Source: Streptomyces sp. B21-105
GTDB lineage: Bacteria; Actinomycetota; Actinomycetes; Streptomycetales; Streptomycetaceae
NCBI RefSeq assembly: GCF_036898465.1
Contig: NZ_JARUMJ010000001.1
Span: 1,302,001 to 1,366,000 of the forward strand
DNA: 64,000 nucleotides
Direction of reading: 5' to 3'
Shown: positions 17,320 through 26,925 of the stretch, one piece after another
How positions within the stretch are numbered: position 1 is the stretch's first letter
Layout of the letters: each line of letters begins with the position of its first letter
Made by a program: the position numbers and the translations under genes
Notes under the pieces: model-generated
What the model was told of the DNA's origin: nothing
What the model saw: the letters and a program-made list of their open reading frames with translations, nothing else
Database searches by the model: none

Positions 17320-20300
17320 CCGACCGCGCCGCGAACCGGTCCGGCCCCGCGCCGGTGTGGAACCGTCCCGGGCTGCCCGAGCTGTCCTACCGGGTGGGCG
17401 TCCACCGGCAGTTCCTCGACGCGATGCTGGCGCGGCTGCCCGACGCGGGTGGCCGCGCGGCCCTCGGCGGACTGACCACCCGGGAGCCGGACGACCCGTC
17501 GATCGCCCTGCTGGACGCCTGGGCGGTGGTCTGCGACGTGCTGACCTTCTATCAGGAGCGCATCGCCAACGAGGGGTTCCTGAGCACCGCGACGGAGCAC
17601 GAGTCCCTGGTCCGGCTCGGGCGGCTGGTCGGGCACCGGCCGCGCCCGGCGCTCGCGGCCTCCGCCCACCTCGCCTTCACCCTGGACCCGGGCGCGTCCT
17701 CGGTCGTGCCGGCCGGGACCCAGGTCAAGAGCGAGCCCGAACCCGGCACACTGCCCGTGGTGTTCGAGACCGCCGAGGACCTCACGGCCCGGGCGGAATG
17801 GAACCGGCTGCCGGTGCGCGCCACCCGCCAGGACGCCCTCACGGCCGACGTCGCGACCCGGGTGCGGTCCCTGGACTTCGAGGGCGTCCAGGCCGCGCTG
17901 CGCCCGGGAGACCGGCTGCTGTTCGTCTACCCCGACACCCGGCTGAACCTCACCCGCGTGGTGGAGAGCGCCGTCCCCGATCCCGCGCGCGGGCGGACCA
18001 CGGTGGAACTGCGGGTGCCGGACGCGCCGCGGCAGCTGGACGGCGCGGTGGACGCGTTGCGGGAGGACCTGGAACAGGCCGCGCGCCGGGCCCCCTCCGA
18101 GGGTCCGTTCGAGGAGCTGCTGACCCTGCTGCGGGAGGTCCGCGAGCGCGCCGGCGAGCTCCGCGACCCGGACACGTTCGCGGCCCGCCTCGACCGCAGG
18201 CTGCAGCGGTTGCGCGACCGGCTGTCCGGGCTCCGCGACGACCTGGACGTCGACGCGCTGACCGAGCGGGCCGCCGTGCGGCTGGCGACCGTCCGGGACG
18301 CGGTACGGCGACTGACCGAACCGCCCGAGCGGCCGGCGCCGACGGCCGGGCAGGCGCTGCTGCGCGACCTCGCCGATCCCGCGGGCCGCGTGCTGCACGC
18401 CCTCGATCCGCTGCTGGAGGCGCTCGGCCGGGACGAGGCGCCGCGCCGGACGCCGGCCTCGGTCGCCGAGACGCTGGGCGCGGGATCGGACGCGCTGCCC
18501 CGCCTGCTGGCGGCGAACCGGTACGGTCTCACCGCCTCCCTCTACACGGCGCTGTCCGTCGTCGCTCCCCCGGTCGTCGCGCCGGGCGTGTACCGCTTCC
18601 GGGTCACCGCGGCGCCGCTGGGCGCGTCGATCCCGGACGACGCCCGCGTGCGGCGGCTGCTGCGCGGAACGCTGCCGCCCCGGTCGGAGGGCGGCGACCC
18701 GCTCCCGGGCGACGTGCTGCTCCTCGACGCGGTGCACGAGGAGATCCAGCCGGGCAGCTGGATCGCCGTGCGGACGGCCGGCCGGCCGCGCACCCGTGTC
18801 GTCCGGGTCACCGAGGTCGCCCAGTTGTCCGTCGCGGGCGACGTGGACGCCGTGCGGGTGACCCGGCTGGTCCTCGCCGAGCCGTGGACGAAGGACTGCG
18901 AGGACGTCGCAGTGCGGCGCGCCACCACCGTGTGGGCCGCGGGCGAGCCGCTCACGCTCACGGCCTCGCCCGACACGACCGACGTGGCGGGCGCGGCCGT
19001 CGAGCTGGACGGCACGTTCGAAGGACTCACGCCGGGGCGGGTCCTCGTCGTCGCCGGGGAGCGGACCGATGTCGTGCCCGGGACGGGCGCGGACCGGGCG
19101 CCGGGTGTGCCGGGCGCCGAGCTCGCGGTCCTGGCGGGCGTGCGCCACGCCTTCGACGGCACCGGGTTCGACGACCGGGTGCGCACCACGCTGCTGTTCA
19201 CGGCCCCGCTCGCACACCGCTACCGGCGGGACACCCTGACCGTGCACGGCAACGTCGTCCGGGCGACCGCGGGCGAGACCGTCGACGAGGTCCTCGGCAG
19301 CGGTGACGCCGGGCGGGCCGGTCAGGTGCTGCCGCTGCGGAGGGGTCCGCTCGTCTGGCTGCCGTCGGCGAGCGCCGACGGCGGTGAGGAGTCGCTCGTC
19401 GTCCGCGTCGACGGCGTGGCGTGGCGGCGGACCGCGGACCTGGGCGAGGAGGGGCCGACCGCCCAGGCGTTCCGGCTGCGCACGGGCGTCGACGACCGGG
19501 CCGCGGTGGAGTTCGGCGACGGCCGGCACGGCGCCCGCCCGCCCACCGGCACGGAGAACATCACCGCCCGCTACCGCGTGGGCGGCGGCACAGGAGCGGG
19601 CAATGTCGCGGCGGGGCGCGTCAACCAGCTGGTGAGCAGGCCGTTCGGGGTCAGCGGGGTCACCAATCCGCTGCCCGCGACGGCCGGGGCGGAAGCCGAC
19701 GGCCCGGCGCGGACGCGCCGGACGATCCCGCTGCGGCTGGCGGCCTTCGACCGGCTGGTGTCGGTGCACGACTACCAGTCGTTCGCCCGCGCCTTCGCGG
19801 GCGTGGGCCAGGCCGTTGCGCGCCGCTGCCGGGCGGACGGCCGGCCGGTCCTGCACGTCACCGTGGTCGCCGCCGACGACGCGCCGCTGGACGCCTGCGC
19901 GCCGTTGCCGGCCGCGCTGTGCGCGGCGCTGCGCCGGTACGGCGACCCGGCGCTGCCGGTGCGGGTCGAGCCCTGTGAACGGGTGCGGCTGGTGGTGGTG
20001 CTGGGGGTCCGCACGGCGGACGGGCACCTTCCCGGGAAGGTCGAACAGCGGGTGCGTGAGGCGCTGGCCGCCCGGCTGGGCTTCGCCGGGGCGTACCTGG
20101 GCCATCCCGTGTACCAGAGCGCGGTCGTCGCCGCCGCACAGGCGGTGCCGGGCGTGGACTTCGTGGTCCTGGACGCCTTCGGCGGCGTCGCGGAGGGCGC
20201 CGGGGCGGCCGACGTGGCACGGTTCGCCGAGACCCTCACCGTCGCCGACCTGGTTCCGGCCTTGCCGGCGGGCCTGCGCCCGATGCGCGGTCCCGCCCCG

Positions 20301-20579
20301 TCCGGCGGCGGCGCGGGGGGCGGCTTCAGGGACGGCTCCGGGGGCGGCTCCGGGGGCGGGCCGCCGGAGCCGGGAGCCGTCGTCGACGCCGCGCACGCGC
20401 CCACCGTCCTGCTGCCCCGCGCGGCCGCCACGGATCCCGCCGGAGCCGGACCGGCGGCCGGGCCGACGGCGGGGCGTCCCGGCCCGCCGGCCGGGCCGCG
20501 TCTCGTGCTGCGCCCCGCCCAACTGGTCCTGCTGGACCCGGCGGTGCCCGGAACCCTGATCCTGCGGAGGATTCCATGA
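17316..20579 (+). CDS. Second large gpJ-like putative baseplate assembly protein (Afp12-like)
   Basis: A 1087-residue relative of the preceding protein: residues 55-95 have PSIALLDAWAVVCDVLTFYQERIANEGFLSTATEHESLVRL, parallel to the HVGDRLSYQQDAVATEAYL region of its neighbour, and the C-terminal part has FGDGRHGARPPTG, GTGAGNVAAGRVNQLV and the gpJ-style domain with FDRLVSVHDYQSFARAF. Between them (about 240-380) is a long charged helical region likely to form a coiled coil. A Gly/Ser/Asp-rich linker lies near 1005-1030. It begins at an ATG overlapping the previous stop, and its own stop overlaps the next start. Two such tandem proteins may make a heteromeric wedge. Confidence 0.88.
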   Translation: MTDRAANRSGPAPVWNRPGLPELSYRVGVHRQFLDAMLARLPDAGGRAALGGLTTREPDDPSIALLDAWAVVCDVLTFYQERIANEGFLSTATEHESLVRLGRLVGHRPRPALAASAHLAFTLDPGASSVVPAGTQVKSEPEPGTLPVVFETAEDLTARAEWNRLPVRATRQDALTADVATRVRSLDFEGVQAALRPGDRLLFVYPDTRLNLTRVVESAVPDPARGRTTVELRVPDAPRQLDGAVDALREDLEQAARRAPSEGPFEELLTLLREVRERAGELRDPDTFAARLDRRLQRLRDRLSGLRDDLDVDALTERAAVRLATVRDAVRRLTEPPERPAPTAGQALLRDLADPAGRVLHALDPLLEALGRDEAPRRTPASVAETLGAGSDALPRLLAANRYGLTASLYTALSVVAPPVVAPGVYRFRVTAAPLGASIPDDARVRRLLRGTLPPRSEGGDPLPGDVLLLDAVHEEIQPGSWIAVRTAGRPRTRVVRVTEVAQLSVAGDVDAVRVTRLVLAEPWTKDCEDVAVRRATTVWAAGEPLTLTASPDTTDVAGAAVELDGTFEGLTPGRVLVVAGERTDVVPGTGADRAPGVPGAELAVLAGVRHAFDGTGFDDRVRTTLLFTAPLAHRYRRDTLTVHGNVVRATAGETVDEVLGSGDAGRAGQVLPLRRGPLVWLPSASADGGEESLVVRVDGVAWRRTADLGEEGPTAQAFRLRTGVDDRAAVEFGDGRHGARPPTGTENITARYRVGGGTGAGNVAAGRVNQLVSRPFGVSGVTNPLPATAGAEADGPARTRRTIPLRLAAFDRLVSVHDYQSFARAFAGVGQAVARRCRADGRPVLHVTVVAADDAPLDACAPLPAALCAALRRYGDPALPVRVEPCERVRLVVVLGVRTADGHLPGKVEQRVREALAARLGFAGAYLGHPVYQSAVVAAAQAVPGVDFVVLDAFGGVAEGAGAADVARFAETLTVADLVPALPAGLRPMRGPAPSGGGAGGGFRDGSGGGSGGGPPEPGAVVDAAHAPTVLLPRAAATDPAGAGPAAGPTAGRPGPPAGPRLVLRPAQLVLLDPAVPGTLILRRIP

Positions 20580-22714
20580 CCCCGGACGAGCTGTACGCGC
20601 TGCTTCCCGCCGTGCACCGCAGACGCGACGCGGAACAGGGCGGCCCGCTGCGGGCGCTGCTGACGGTCGTCGCCGAACAGGCCGTGGTCCTCGAGGAGGA
20701 CATCGAGCGGCTCTACGACAACTGGTTCATCGAGACCTGCGACGACTGGGTGACGCCCTACATCGGCGATCTCGTCGGCTACGAGCTGCTGCCCCAGATC
20801 GCCGCCGCTCTGTCCGACGACGCGACGCGGGCAGCCGGACTGCCGGCCGCCGCCGTGCCGCGCCGGGACGTCGCCGACACCGTCGTCAACCGGCGGCGCA
20901 AGGGCACGCTGGCGCTGCTGGAGGATCTCGCGTCGGCGGTGGCGGGGTGGCCGGCCCGGGTGGTGGAGTACCGGCGGCTGCTCTGCGTCACGCAGCCCGT
21001 GCGCCGCTACACCGCGGACGGGGCGGACGCGCGGCGCAGACGGGCGCGCGGCGCGCTGGTGAACGTGCGGGACGCCGGGGCGCTGGCCCGGCTGGGCGGC
21101 CCGTTCGACGCGCTGGCCCGCACGGTGGAAATGCCGCGCGCCGGTTCGGCCCGCCGGGTCGGCCGGTACGGCGTCCACTCCGTCGGCCTGCATCTGTGGC
21201 GGCTGCGCGCGTACGCGGTGACCCGTGCCCCCGCCCACTGCCTGGACCGCGAGCGGGCCTGCTACACCTTCAACGTGCTCGCCGTGGACACCCCGCTGGT
21301 CACGGCGCCGGTGCCGGAGCCGTCGAGCTTCCACATCGCGGACGAGTCGAACGTCCCGGAGCCCATCGGCCGCCGGGCCCTCGCCGACCGGCTGTACGAC
21401 TACTACGGGCCGCGCAGGAGCCTGTGCGTGTGGACCGGCCCGGACCCGGTCGCCGACGTGGTGCGCCTGGACCGGATCGTCGTCGCGGACCTGTCCGACT
21501 GGCGCCTGCGGGTCGGCGCCGGCGAGGTCGCCGTCGACCCGGTTCTCGGCCGTCTCATGCTGCCGCCGGGCACGGCTCCCGCGCACGGCGTCCGGGTGAC
21601 GTACCATCACGCGTTCTCCGGCGATCTCGGCGGCGGCGAGTACCCCCGGCCCGAACCGTCGGCGGGCGGCCCGGCGGAGCGCTACCGGGTGGGGCCCGGC
21701 GAAGACCACCGCAGCATCGCCGACGCGATCGGCCGCTGGCGCGCGGAGAAGCGGTCGCACGAGCACAAGGCGGAGGCGGTCGTGGAGATCACCGCCAACG
21801 AGGTGTACGAGGACCTGAGCGACATCCGGCTCGACCCGGGAGACCGGCTCACCGTCCGCGCCGCGGACGGGGTCCGTCCCGTGGTGCGGCTGTCCGGCCG
21901 GCGCGACGAGGAACGCCGGCGGGCCCTGACCGTCACCGGTTCGGCGCACCCGAACGGCTCCCGGGCCACGGCGCGGCTCGTCCTCGACGGGCTGCTGGTG
22001 ACCGGCGGCGGGGTGCGGGTGCGGGGCGGCGTGGGCGAACTCGTCGTGCGGCACTGCACGTTCGTGCCGGGCTGGGAACTCGAGACCCGGGGCACGCCGT
22101 TGGCGCCCGGGGCGCCGAGTCTGGACATCGCCGAGAGCCCGGTCCGCACCGAGATCCGGCACAGCGTCCTCGGCGCCGTCACGGTGGCGGCACGCGACGG
22201 GCGCGCACCCAACCGGCTGGAGGTGTACGACAGCGTGATCGACGCGACCGACAGCGAGGCGACGGCGCTCGCCGACCCGGACGGCGACGAGGCCGACGTC
22301 GTCCTCACGGCCCGCCGCACCACCGTCATCGGCGCGCTGCGCGCCGACGCCGTGGACCTGTTGGAGAACTGCCTGCTGGCGGGCGAGGTGCTCGTCGGCC
22401 GCCGGGACCAGGGCTCCGTGCGCTTCTGCTGGCTGCCGACGGGCAGCCGGACGCCGCCCCGCTTCCACTGCGAGCCCGACCACTCCGGCGCCCCGGCGCG
22501 CGAACTGCGCTTCGCCGGCATGCGGTACGGCGCGCCCGACTACGTCCGGCTGGCCGACGACTGCGCCCAGGTGATCCGCCGCGGGGGCGAGAACGGTTCG
22601 GAACCCGGCGCGCTGCACCATCTGTTCCAGCCGCAGCGGGAGGACAATCTCCGCACCCGGCTGGCCGAGTACACACCGGCCGGATGCGACCCGGGGCTCT
22701 TCTTCGTCACCTGA
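20576..22714 (+). CDS. eCIS tail protein with gpI-like N-terminus and beta-helix-like body
   Basis: This 712-residue protein begins with MTPDELYALLPAVHRRRDAE and an acidic helix ending LYDNWFIETCDDWVTPYIGDLVGYELL, a pattern of gpI-like tail proteins that attach fibres to baseplate wedges. From about residue 400 onward it has repetitive short beta strands (LDGLLVTGGGVRVRGGVGELVVRHCTF, VYDSVIDATDSEATALADPDGD) that suggest a right-handed beta-helix, and a C-terminal region with RELRFAGMRYGAPDYVRLADDC. It may be the distal fibre-like or receptor-contacting part; that is inference. The ATG overlaps the preceding stop, the last such overlap in the operon. Confidence 0.78.
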   Translation: MTPDELYALLPAVHRRRDAEQGGPLRALLTVVAEQAVVLEEDIERLYDNWFIETCDDWVTPYIGDLVGYELLPQIAAALSDDATRAAGLPAAAVPRRDVADTVVNRRRKGTLALLEDLASAVAGWPARVVEYRRLLCVTQPVRRYTADGADARRRRARGALVNVRDAGALARLGGPFDALARTVEMPRAGSARRVGRYGVHSVGLHLWRLRAYAVTRAPAHCLDRERACYTFNVLAVDTPLVTAPVPEPSSFHIADESNVPEPIGRRALADRLYDYYGPRRSLCVWTGPDPVADVVRLDRIVVADLSDWRLRVGAGEVAVDPVLGRLMLPPGTAPAHGVRVTYHHAFSGDLGGGEYPRPEPSAGGPAERYRVGPGEDHRSIADAIGRWRAEKRSHEHKAEAVVEITANEVYEDLSDIRLDPGDRLTVRAADGVRPVVRLSGRRDEERRRALTVTGSAHPNGSRATARLVLDGLLVTGGGVRVRGGVGELVVRHCTFVPGWELETRGTPLAPGAPSLDIAESPVRTEIRHSVLGAVTVAARDGRAPNRLEVYDSVIDATDSEATALADPDGDEADVVLTARRTTVIGALRADAVDLLENCLLAGEVLVGRRDQGSVRFCWLPTGSRTPPRFHCEPDHSGAPARELRFAGMRYGAPDYVRLADDCAQVIRRGGENGSEPGALHHLFQPQREDNLRTRLAEYTPAGCDPGLFFVT

Positions 22715-22812
22715 ACGGCCGCCCCGTCACCCTCCGCTCCGCACCCCGCACCCCCGCATCCTCCGCCCTCCACCCTCCGCCCTCCGCCCTCCGCAAGGCA
22801 GGAAACCCATCC
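22715..22812 (+). repeat. Short gap with CCTCCGCC-type microrepeats
   Basis: The only sizeable gap in the distal eCIS operon is pyrimidine-rich on this strand, with CCTCCGC/CCCTCC units repeated several times at about 22730-22795 before the sequence GCAGGAAA that serves as ribosome binding site for the next ATG at 22813. No hairpin terminator is evident. The repeats look like slipped-strand expansion. Confidence 0.6.
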
Positions 22813-24206
<1,394 letters not shown>

Positions 24207-24210
<4 letters not shown>

Positions 24211-24842
24211 AAGCGTCCGGTGATGGCGAAGATGGCCACCATCCACGCGACGAAGAGCAGGATCACGACGGCGATCACGACGGCGGGGGTGGTCCGGGCC
24301 GAGACCTCGGCGCCGGTCGTCAGGTTGCGCAGCCGCTTGACCCGGAGTGTGCCGTTCCTGACCCGGCCGGTGGCGCGCACCCGGTCCCCGTCGCCGACGG
24401 CGCCCTCGAACAGGTCTCCGCGCATCTGCACGGGGACCAGCCCGACCGGGCGGCCCTCGCGATCGCGCATCTCCAGGCGGAAGTCGCACACGACCGTGGT
24501 GCCGACGTCGCCGTCGCTGCCGCTCACCTCGGTGCGCATCCGCACCTGCCGGGCGACGCCGTAGACGGTGCCGCTGCCCTCGAGCACCCCGACCGGCACG
24601 TTGCCTGCGTCGTACCGCGGTCGCGGATCCCGGGCCGGGGGATGCTCCTCCCGGCGCAAGACCTGCGTCGTGCGCTGCGGCGCCGCTTCGGTACGGAGGT
24701 GGATGCGGCGGTGCCAGGGCCACCGCTGCCGCGTCTCCTCGTCCTCGCCGTAGGCCGGGAGCCAGGCGCCGCAGCGGCGGCAGCGCTGTGCGTCGGGCGG
24801 CGCCTCGGCGCCGCACCGCTCGCACATCCAGGCGCCGTCCAC
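24207..24842 (-). CDS. Zinc-ribbon membrane-anchored protein facing the eCIS operon
   Basis: A 211-residue protein with an N-terminal double-CXXC zinc ribbon (Cys 7, 10, 21, 24), a basic linker, a beta-rich middle region (about 80-180) resembling an OB fold (VQMRGDLFEGAVGDGDRVRATGRVRNGTLRVKRLRNLTTG) and one C-terminal membrane helix (about 185-206). The topology predicts a cytoplasmic body with a tail anchor. It converges on the DUF6519 gene, both stops sharing CTAG. Its start is three bases after the stop of the gene before it, so the two are co-transcribed. Function unknown; the link to the eCIS is by position only. Confidence 0.72.
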
Positions 24843-24845
24843 GGG

Positions 24846-25319
24846 TTAGTCGACCCGGTAGTTGACGAGGTACACCGAACCCTCGACCGGCGACGAGGCG
24901 ACCTTGGCGATCGGGCCCTCGCCGAGTTCCGTCTCCTCGATGCGGATCGAGCCCAGCAGGTCGTCGCCGGAGAGGTCGTGGTCCCACAGGGAGAGGTTCT
25001 GGACGCCCTGGACCGGCACGGTCACTCCCAGCGGCTGGGTCTGACCGGAGCCCACCGACCCCGCCGAGCCGTTGCCCGGCCAGATGGCCTGGGAGAGGTC
25101 GCCCTGGGTGCTCGTGGTGAGGTACAGGTCGTCGGGGTCGTCACGTGAGGCGTCGATCGCCGCGAGGGCGGCGGGGACCGACTGGACCAAGCCCTCCAGG
25201 GTGCCGCCGGCCAGCGGAATCTTGCCGGCGAGCGCGGCCACCGCCTCGTTGGAGGTGGAGTCGGTGCCGGTCGCCGCGTGCACGCAGTAGACGTCGAGAA
25301 TGGTGGCGGTCGCTGACAT
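24846..25319 (-). CDS. Hypothetical 157-residue protein with C2-like C-terminus
   Basis: I do not recognise this protein with certainty. It starts at an ATG with the strong site AGGAGG eight to nine bases upstream, and contains no signal peptide, TM helix or Cys-rich motif. The N-terminal half (SATATILDVYCVHAATGTDSTSNEAVAALAG) looks alpha/beta. The C-terminal half contains the words LSLWDHDLSGDDLLGSIRIEE, a pattern often seen in C2-like beta-sandwiches that bind calcium through such Asp clusters. It lies between a small gene (17-bp gap) and the zinc-ribbon gene (3-bp gap), forming a three-gene unit that faces the eCIS. Confidence 0.65.
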   Translation of the reverse strand: MSATATILDVYCVHAATGTDSTSNEAVAALAGKIPLAGGTLEGLVQSVPAALAAIDASRDDPDDLYLTTSTQGDLSQAIWPGNGSAGSVGSGQTQPLGVTVPVQGVQNLSLWDHDLSGDDLLGSIRIEETELGEGPIAKVASSPVEGSVYLVNYRVD

Positions 25320-25335
25320 GGCGGTCCTCCTGTCG

Positions 25336-25503
25336 TCATCGGTACTGCCGTCTTCGTGGGGTGGTGCTGTGTGTGCGGGGTCGCCGGGTCGCCGGTCGCA
25401 GGGTTCCCGTCCGGCGCAGACGCCGGGCCCGGAAGACGTGATCGACGCCGAGGATGCCGATGACGTCACCGGGTTCCATGTCGGCTGCGTCGGTCCAGGT
25501 CAT
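25336..25503 (-). CDS. Small basic protein, 55 residues, uncertain
   Basis: A short reading frame starting at ATG 25503 with GGGGAGG upstream. The first half, TWTDAADMEPGDVIGILGVDHVFRARRL, reads like real protein, while the second half is Arg/Thr/Pro-rich and may not be conserved. It ends 16 bp before the next gene on the same strand, suggesting a leader cistron of the three-gene unit. No function can be given; it might be a translational spacer only. Confidence 0.35.
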   Translation of the reverse strand: MTWTDAADMEPGDVIGILGVDHVFRARRLRRTGTLRPATRRPRTHSTTPRRRQYR

Positions 25504-25764
25504 GGGGGCCTCCCCGCGGGGAAAGGCGGGCCTTGGGACGTCGCGGAACGGCATTCGCCACCACCATCATGACGCCGATCCGCAGGCCTCGCCACACGGA
25601 TCTCCTTCGTTGCACATTCGACTTCCTCGTGCGTCAACGCCCTTTTCCCACACGGTGATTGCCCACACCATCCACCACCGCATGCCGGACACCGAGACGT
25701 GCGACGAGAATGGCAGGGGGAGACGGCTAGAGGAAAAGGACGAGAGGGAGAGAAGGCGAGAGAG
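25504..25764. promoter_or_regulatory. Divergent intergenic region between small-gene unit and M23-like gene
   Basis: The 261 bp hold promoters for both directions. The right part (25600-25690) is less GC-rich than its surroundings. A purine-rich tract (25709-25764, with GAGAGGGAGAGAAGG) precedes the rightward ATG and supplies an unusually long Shine-Dalgarno-like region. No clear -35/-10 pair was found. Confidence 0.4.
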
Positions 25765-26286
25765 ATGTCCGCATTCACCATCGACGTGTCGAACCCGTTC
25801 GCCGCGGGATGCACCGGCCCACTGGGCGGCCCCGGCGAAGGAGGCCACCGATCCGAGAACTGGTACATCCAGTACGGCATGGACCTCGGCGCGGGCCGTG
25901 GCACCACCGTCCGCGCCTCTTTCGACGCCCACATCACCAAGTACAGCCCGCACGACCCGTCGGCGGACACCGCCAAGGTCTACGGCGCCCAGTTGTTCAT
26001 GCGGGCCCCCAACGACGAGATGGGCGGCTTCTACACGCACGTGACCAACGTGCCGCCCGGACTGGCCGTCGGCTCGCAGGTGGCCCGCGGGGACGTGCTC
26101 GGCGAGGTGTACGAGGTCGCCGGCACCTCGTCACATCTGCATCTGGCGCTGGTCGAGATCATCGGCGGCGCACCCGGCGGCCAGTACCAGGGCGTGGACC
26201 TCTACGGGATGTTCCTGGACACGGCGAACTCGGAGACGGTAGTCCCGGTCACCTTCCACCAGGACGGCTCGGCTCCGTCGGTGTGA
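25765..26286 (+). CDS. M23/LytM-like protein with substituted zinc ligand, no signal peptide
   Basis: This 173-residue protein has the fold signature of M23 (lysostaphin/LytM) endopeptidases. The motif normally read as HxGxD appears as QYGMD (Gln 36, Asp 40), so the first zinc-binding His is replaced by Gln. The catalytic His of the YxHV motif (His 92) and the HLH motif (His 124, His 126) are present, as is the typical GSQVARGDVLGEV loop. There is no signal peptide, which is unusual for a cell-wall hydrolase, and it is close to the eCIS operon. It may therefore be a delivered cargo, an inactive binding protein, or a metal-free variant; all are inferences. The C-terminal 38 bp overlap the end of the convergent TetR gene. 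Confidence 0.7.
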   Translation: MSAFTIDVSNPFAAGCTGPLGGPGEGGHRSENWYIQYGMDLGAGRGTTVRASFDAHITKYSPHDPSADTAKVYGAQLFMRAPNDEMGGFYTHVTNVPPGLAVGSQVARGDVLGEVYEVAGTSSHLHLALVEIIGGAPGGQYQGVDLYGMFLDTANSETVVPVTFHQDGSAPSV

Positions 26287-26881
26287 CGTCGGCCATGACC
26301 AGCCCCGCGACGTGGGCCGTGACCGTGTCCAGGATGTCGGACCAGGCCGCCTCGTCGCCGAGCACGAGGTAGTTGAGGGTCAGCCCGTCGGTCATGGCGG
26401 CGAGATAGCGGGCCAGGACGGGGACCGGCACGCCGAGCCGCAGCCCCATGCTGCGGCACAGCTCCCCGAGCAGCTCGGCGTACGCCTCGCCGTACAGCTC
26501 GTACTGACGGCGGGCCAGATGCTCGAACCCGGGCTGGCGCAGGGCGTACTGGGTGAGTTCGTAGGTCAGCATGTGCGCGTCCGGGTGGGCGCGGACGTGG
26601 TCCCAGTACGCCGCGAACCCGGCGCGGACCGTCTCCTCGAGCGTGGCCCGGGGCCGGATCGCCTCCCGTACGACGCTCACCGAGTGGGCGGTGAGCGTCG
26701 TGATGACGGACTCGACGAGGGCCTGCTTGGAGTCGAAGCAGTAGTGGAAGACGCTCAGGGAGACACCCGCCTCGGCGGCGATGGACCGGGTCGTCGTCCT
26801 GGGGACGCCGTCCCGGGCCATCGCTCTGATCGCCGCCTCCGTCAGCTGTCGACGTCGCTCCGCCGACGGCATGCGCGCCAT
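26249..26881 (-). CDS. TetR family transcriptional regulator
   Basis: A 210-residue regulator with an N-terminal helix-turn-helix (about residues 10-55, TEAAIRAMARDGVPRTTTRSIAAEAGVSLSVFHYCF) and a ligand-binding C-terminal domain of the TetR_C type. The ATG at 26881 has GGGGAGACGG upstream. It follows the M19-like gene on the same strand after 44 bp and converges with the M23-like gene, overlapping its end by 38 bp. Such regulators usually repress themselves and neighbours; the likely target here is the upstream M19 gene or another promoter nearby, which cannot be settled from sequence. Confidence 0.92.
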   Translation of the reverse strand: MARMPSAERRRQLTEAAIRAMARDGVPRTTTRSIAAEAGVSLSVFHYCFDSKQALVESVITTLTAHSVSVVREAIRPRATLEETVRAGFAAYWDHVRAHPDAHMLTYELTQYALRQPGFEHLARRQYELYGEAYAELLGELCRSMGLRLGVPVPVLARYLAAMTDGLTLNYLVLGDEAAWSDILDTVTAHVAGLVMADVTPTEPSRPGGR

Positions 26882-26925
26882 CCGTCTCCCCGAGTGTCGA
26901 TGCCGCGGCTGGTGCCGTGACCGCT

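Noticed and set aside
15393..20579. A very long Arg/Pro/Gly-rich open frame of more than 1700 codons on the plus strand
   Set aside because: It is an out-of-frame shadow of the two gpJ-like baseplate genes; composition is that of GC-rich antisense or shifted frames, and the true frames have clear family motifs.
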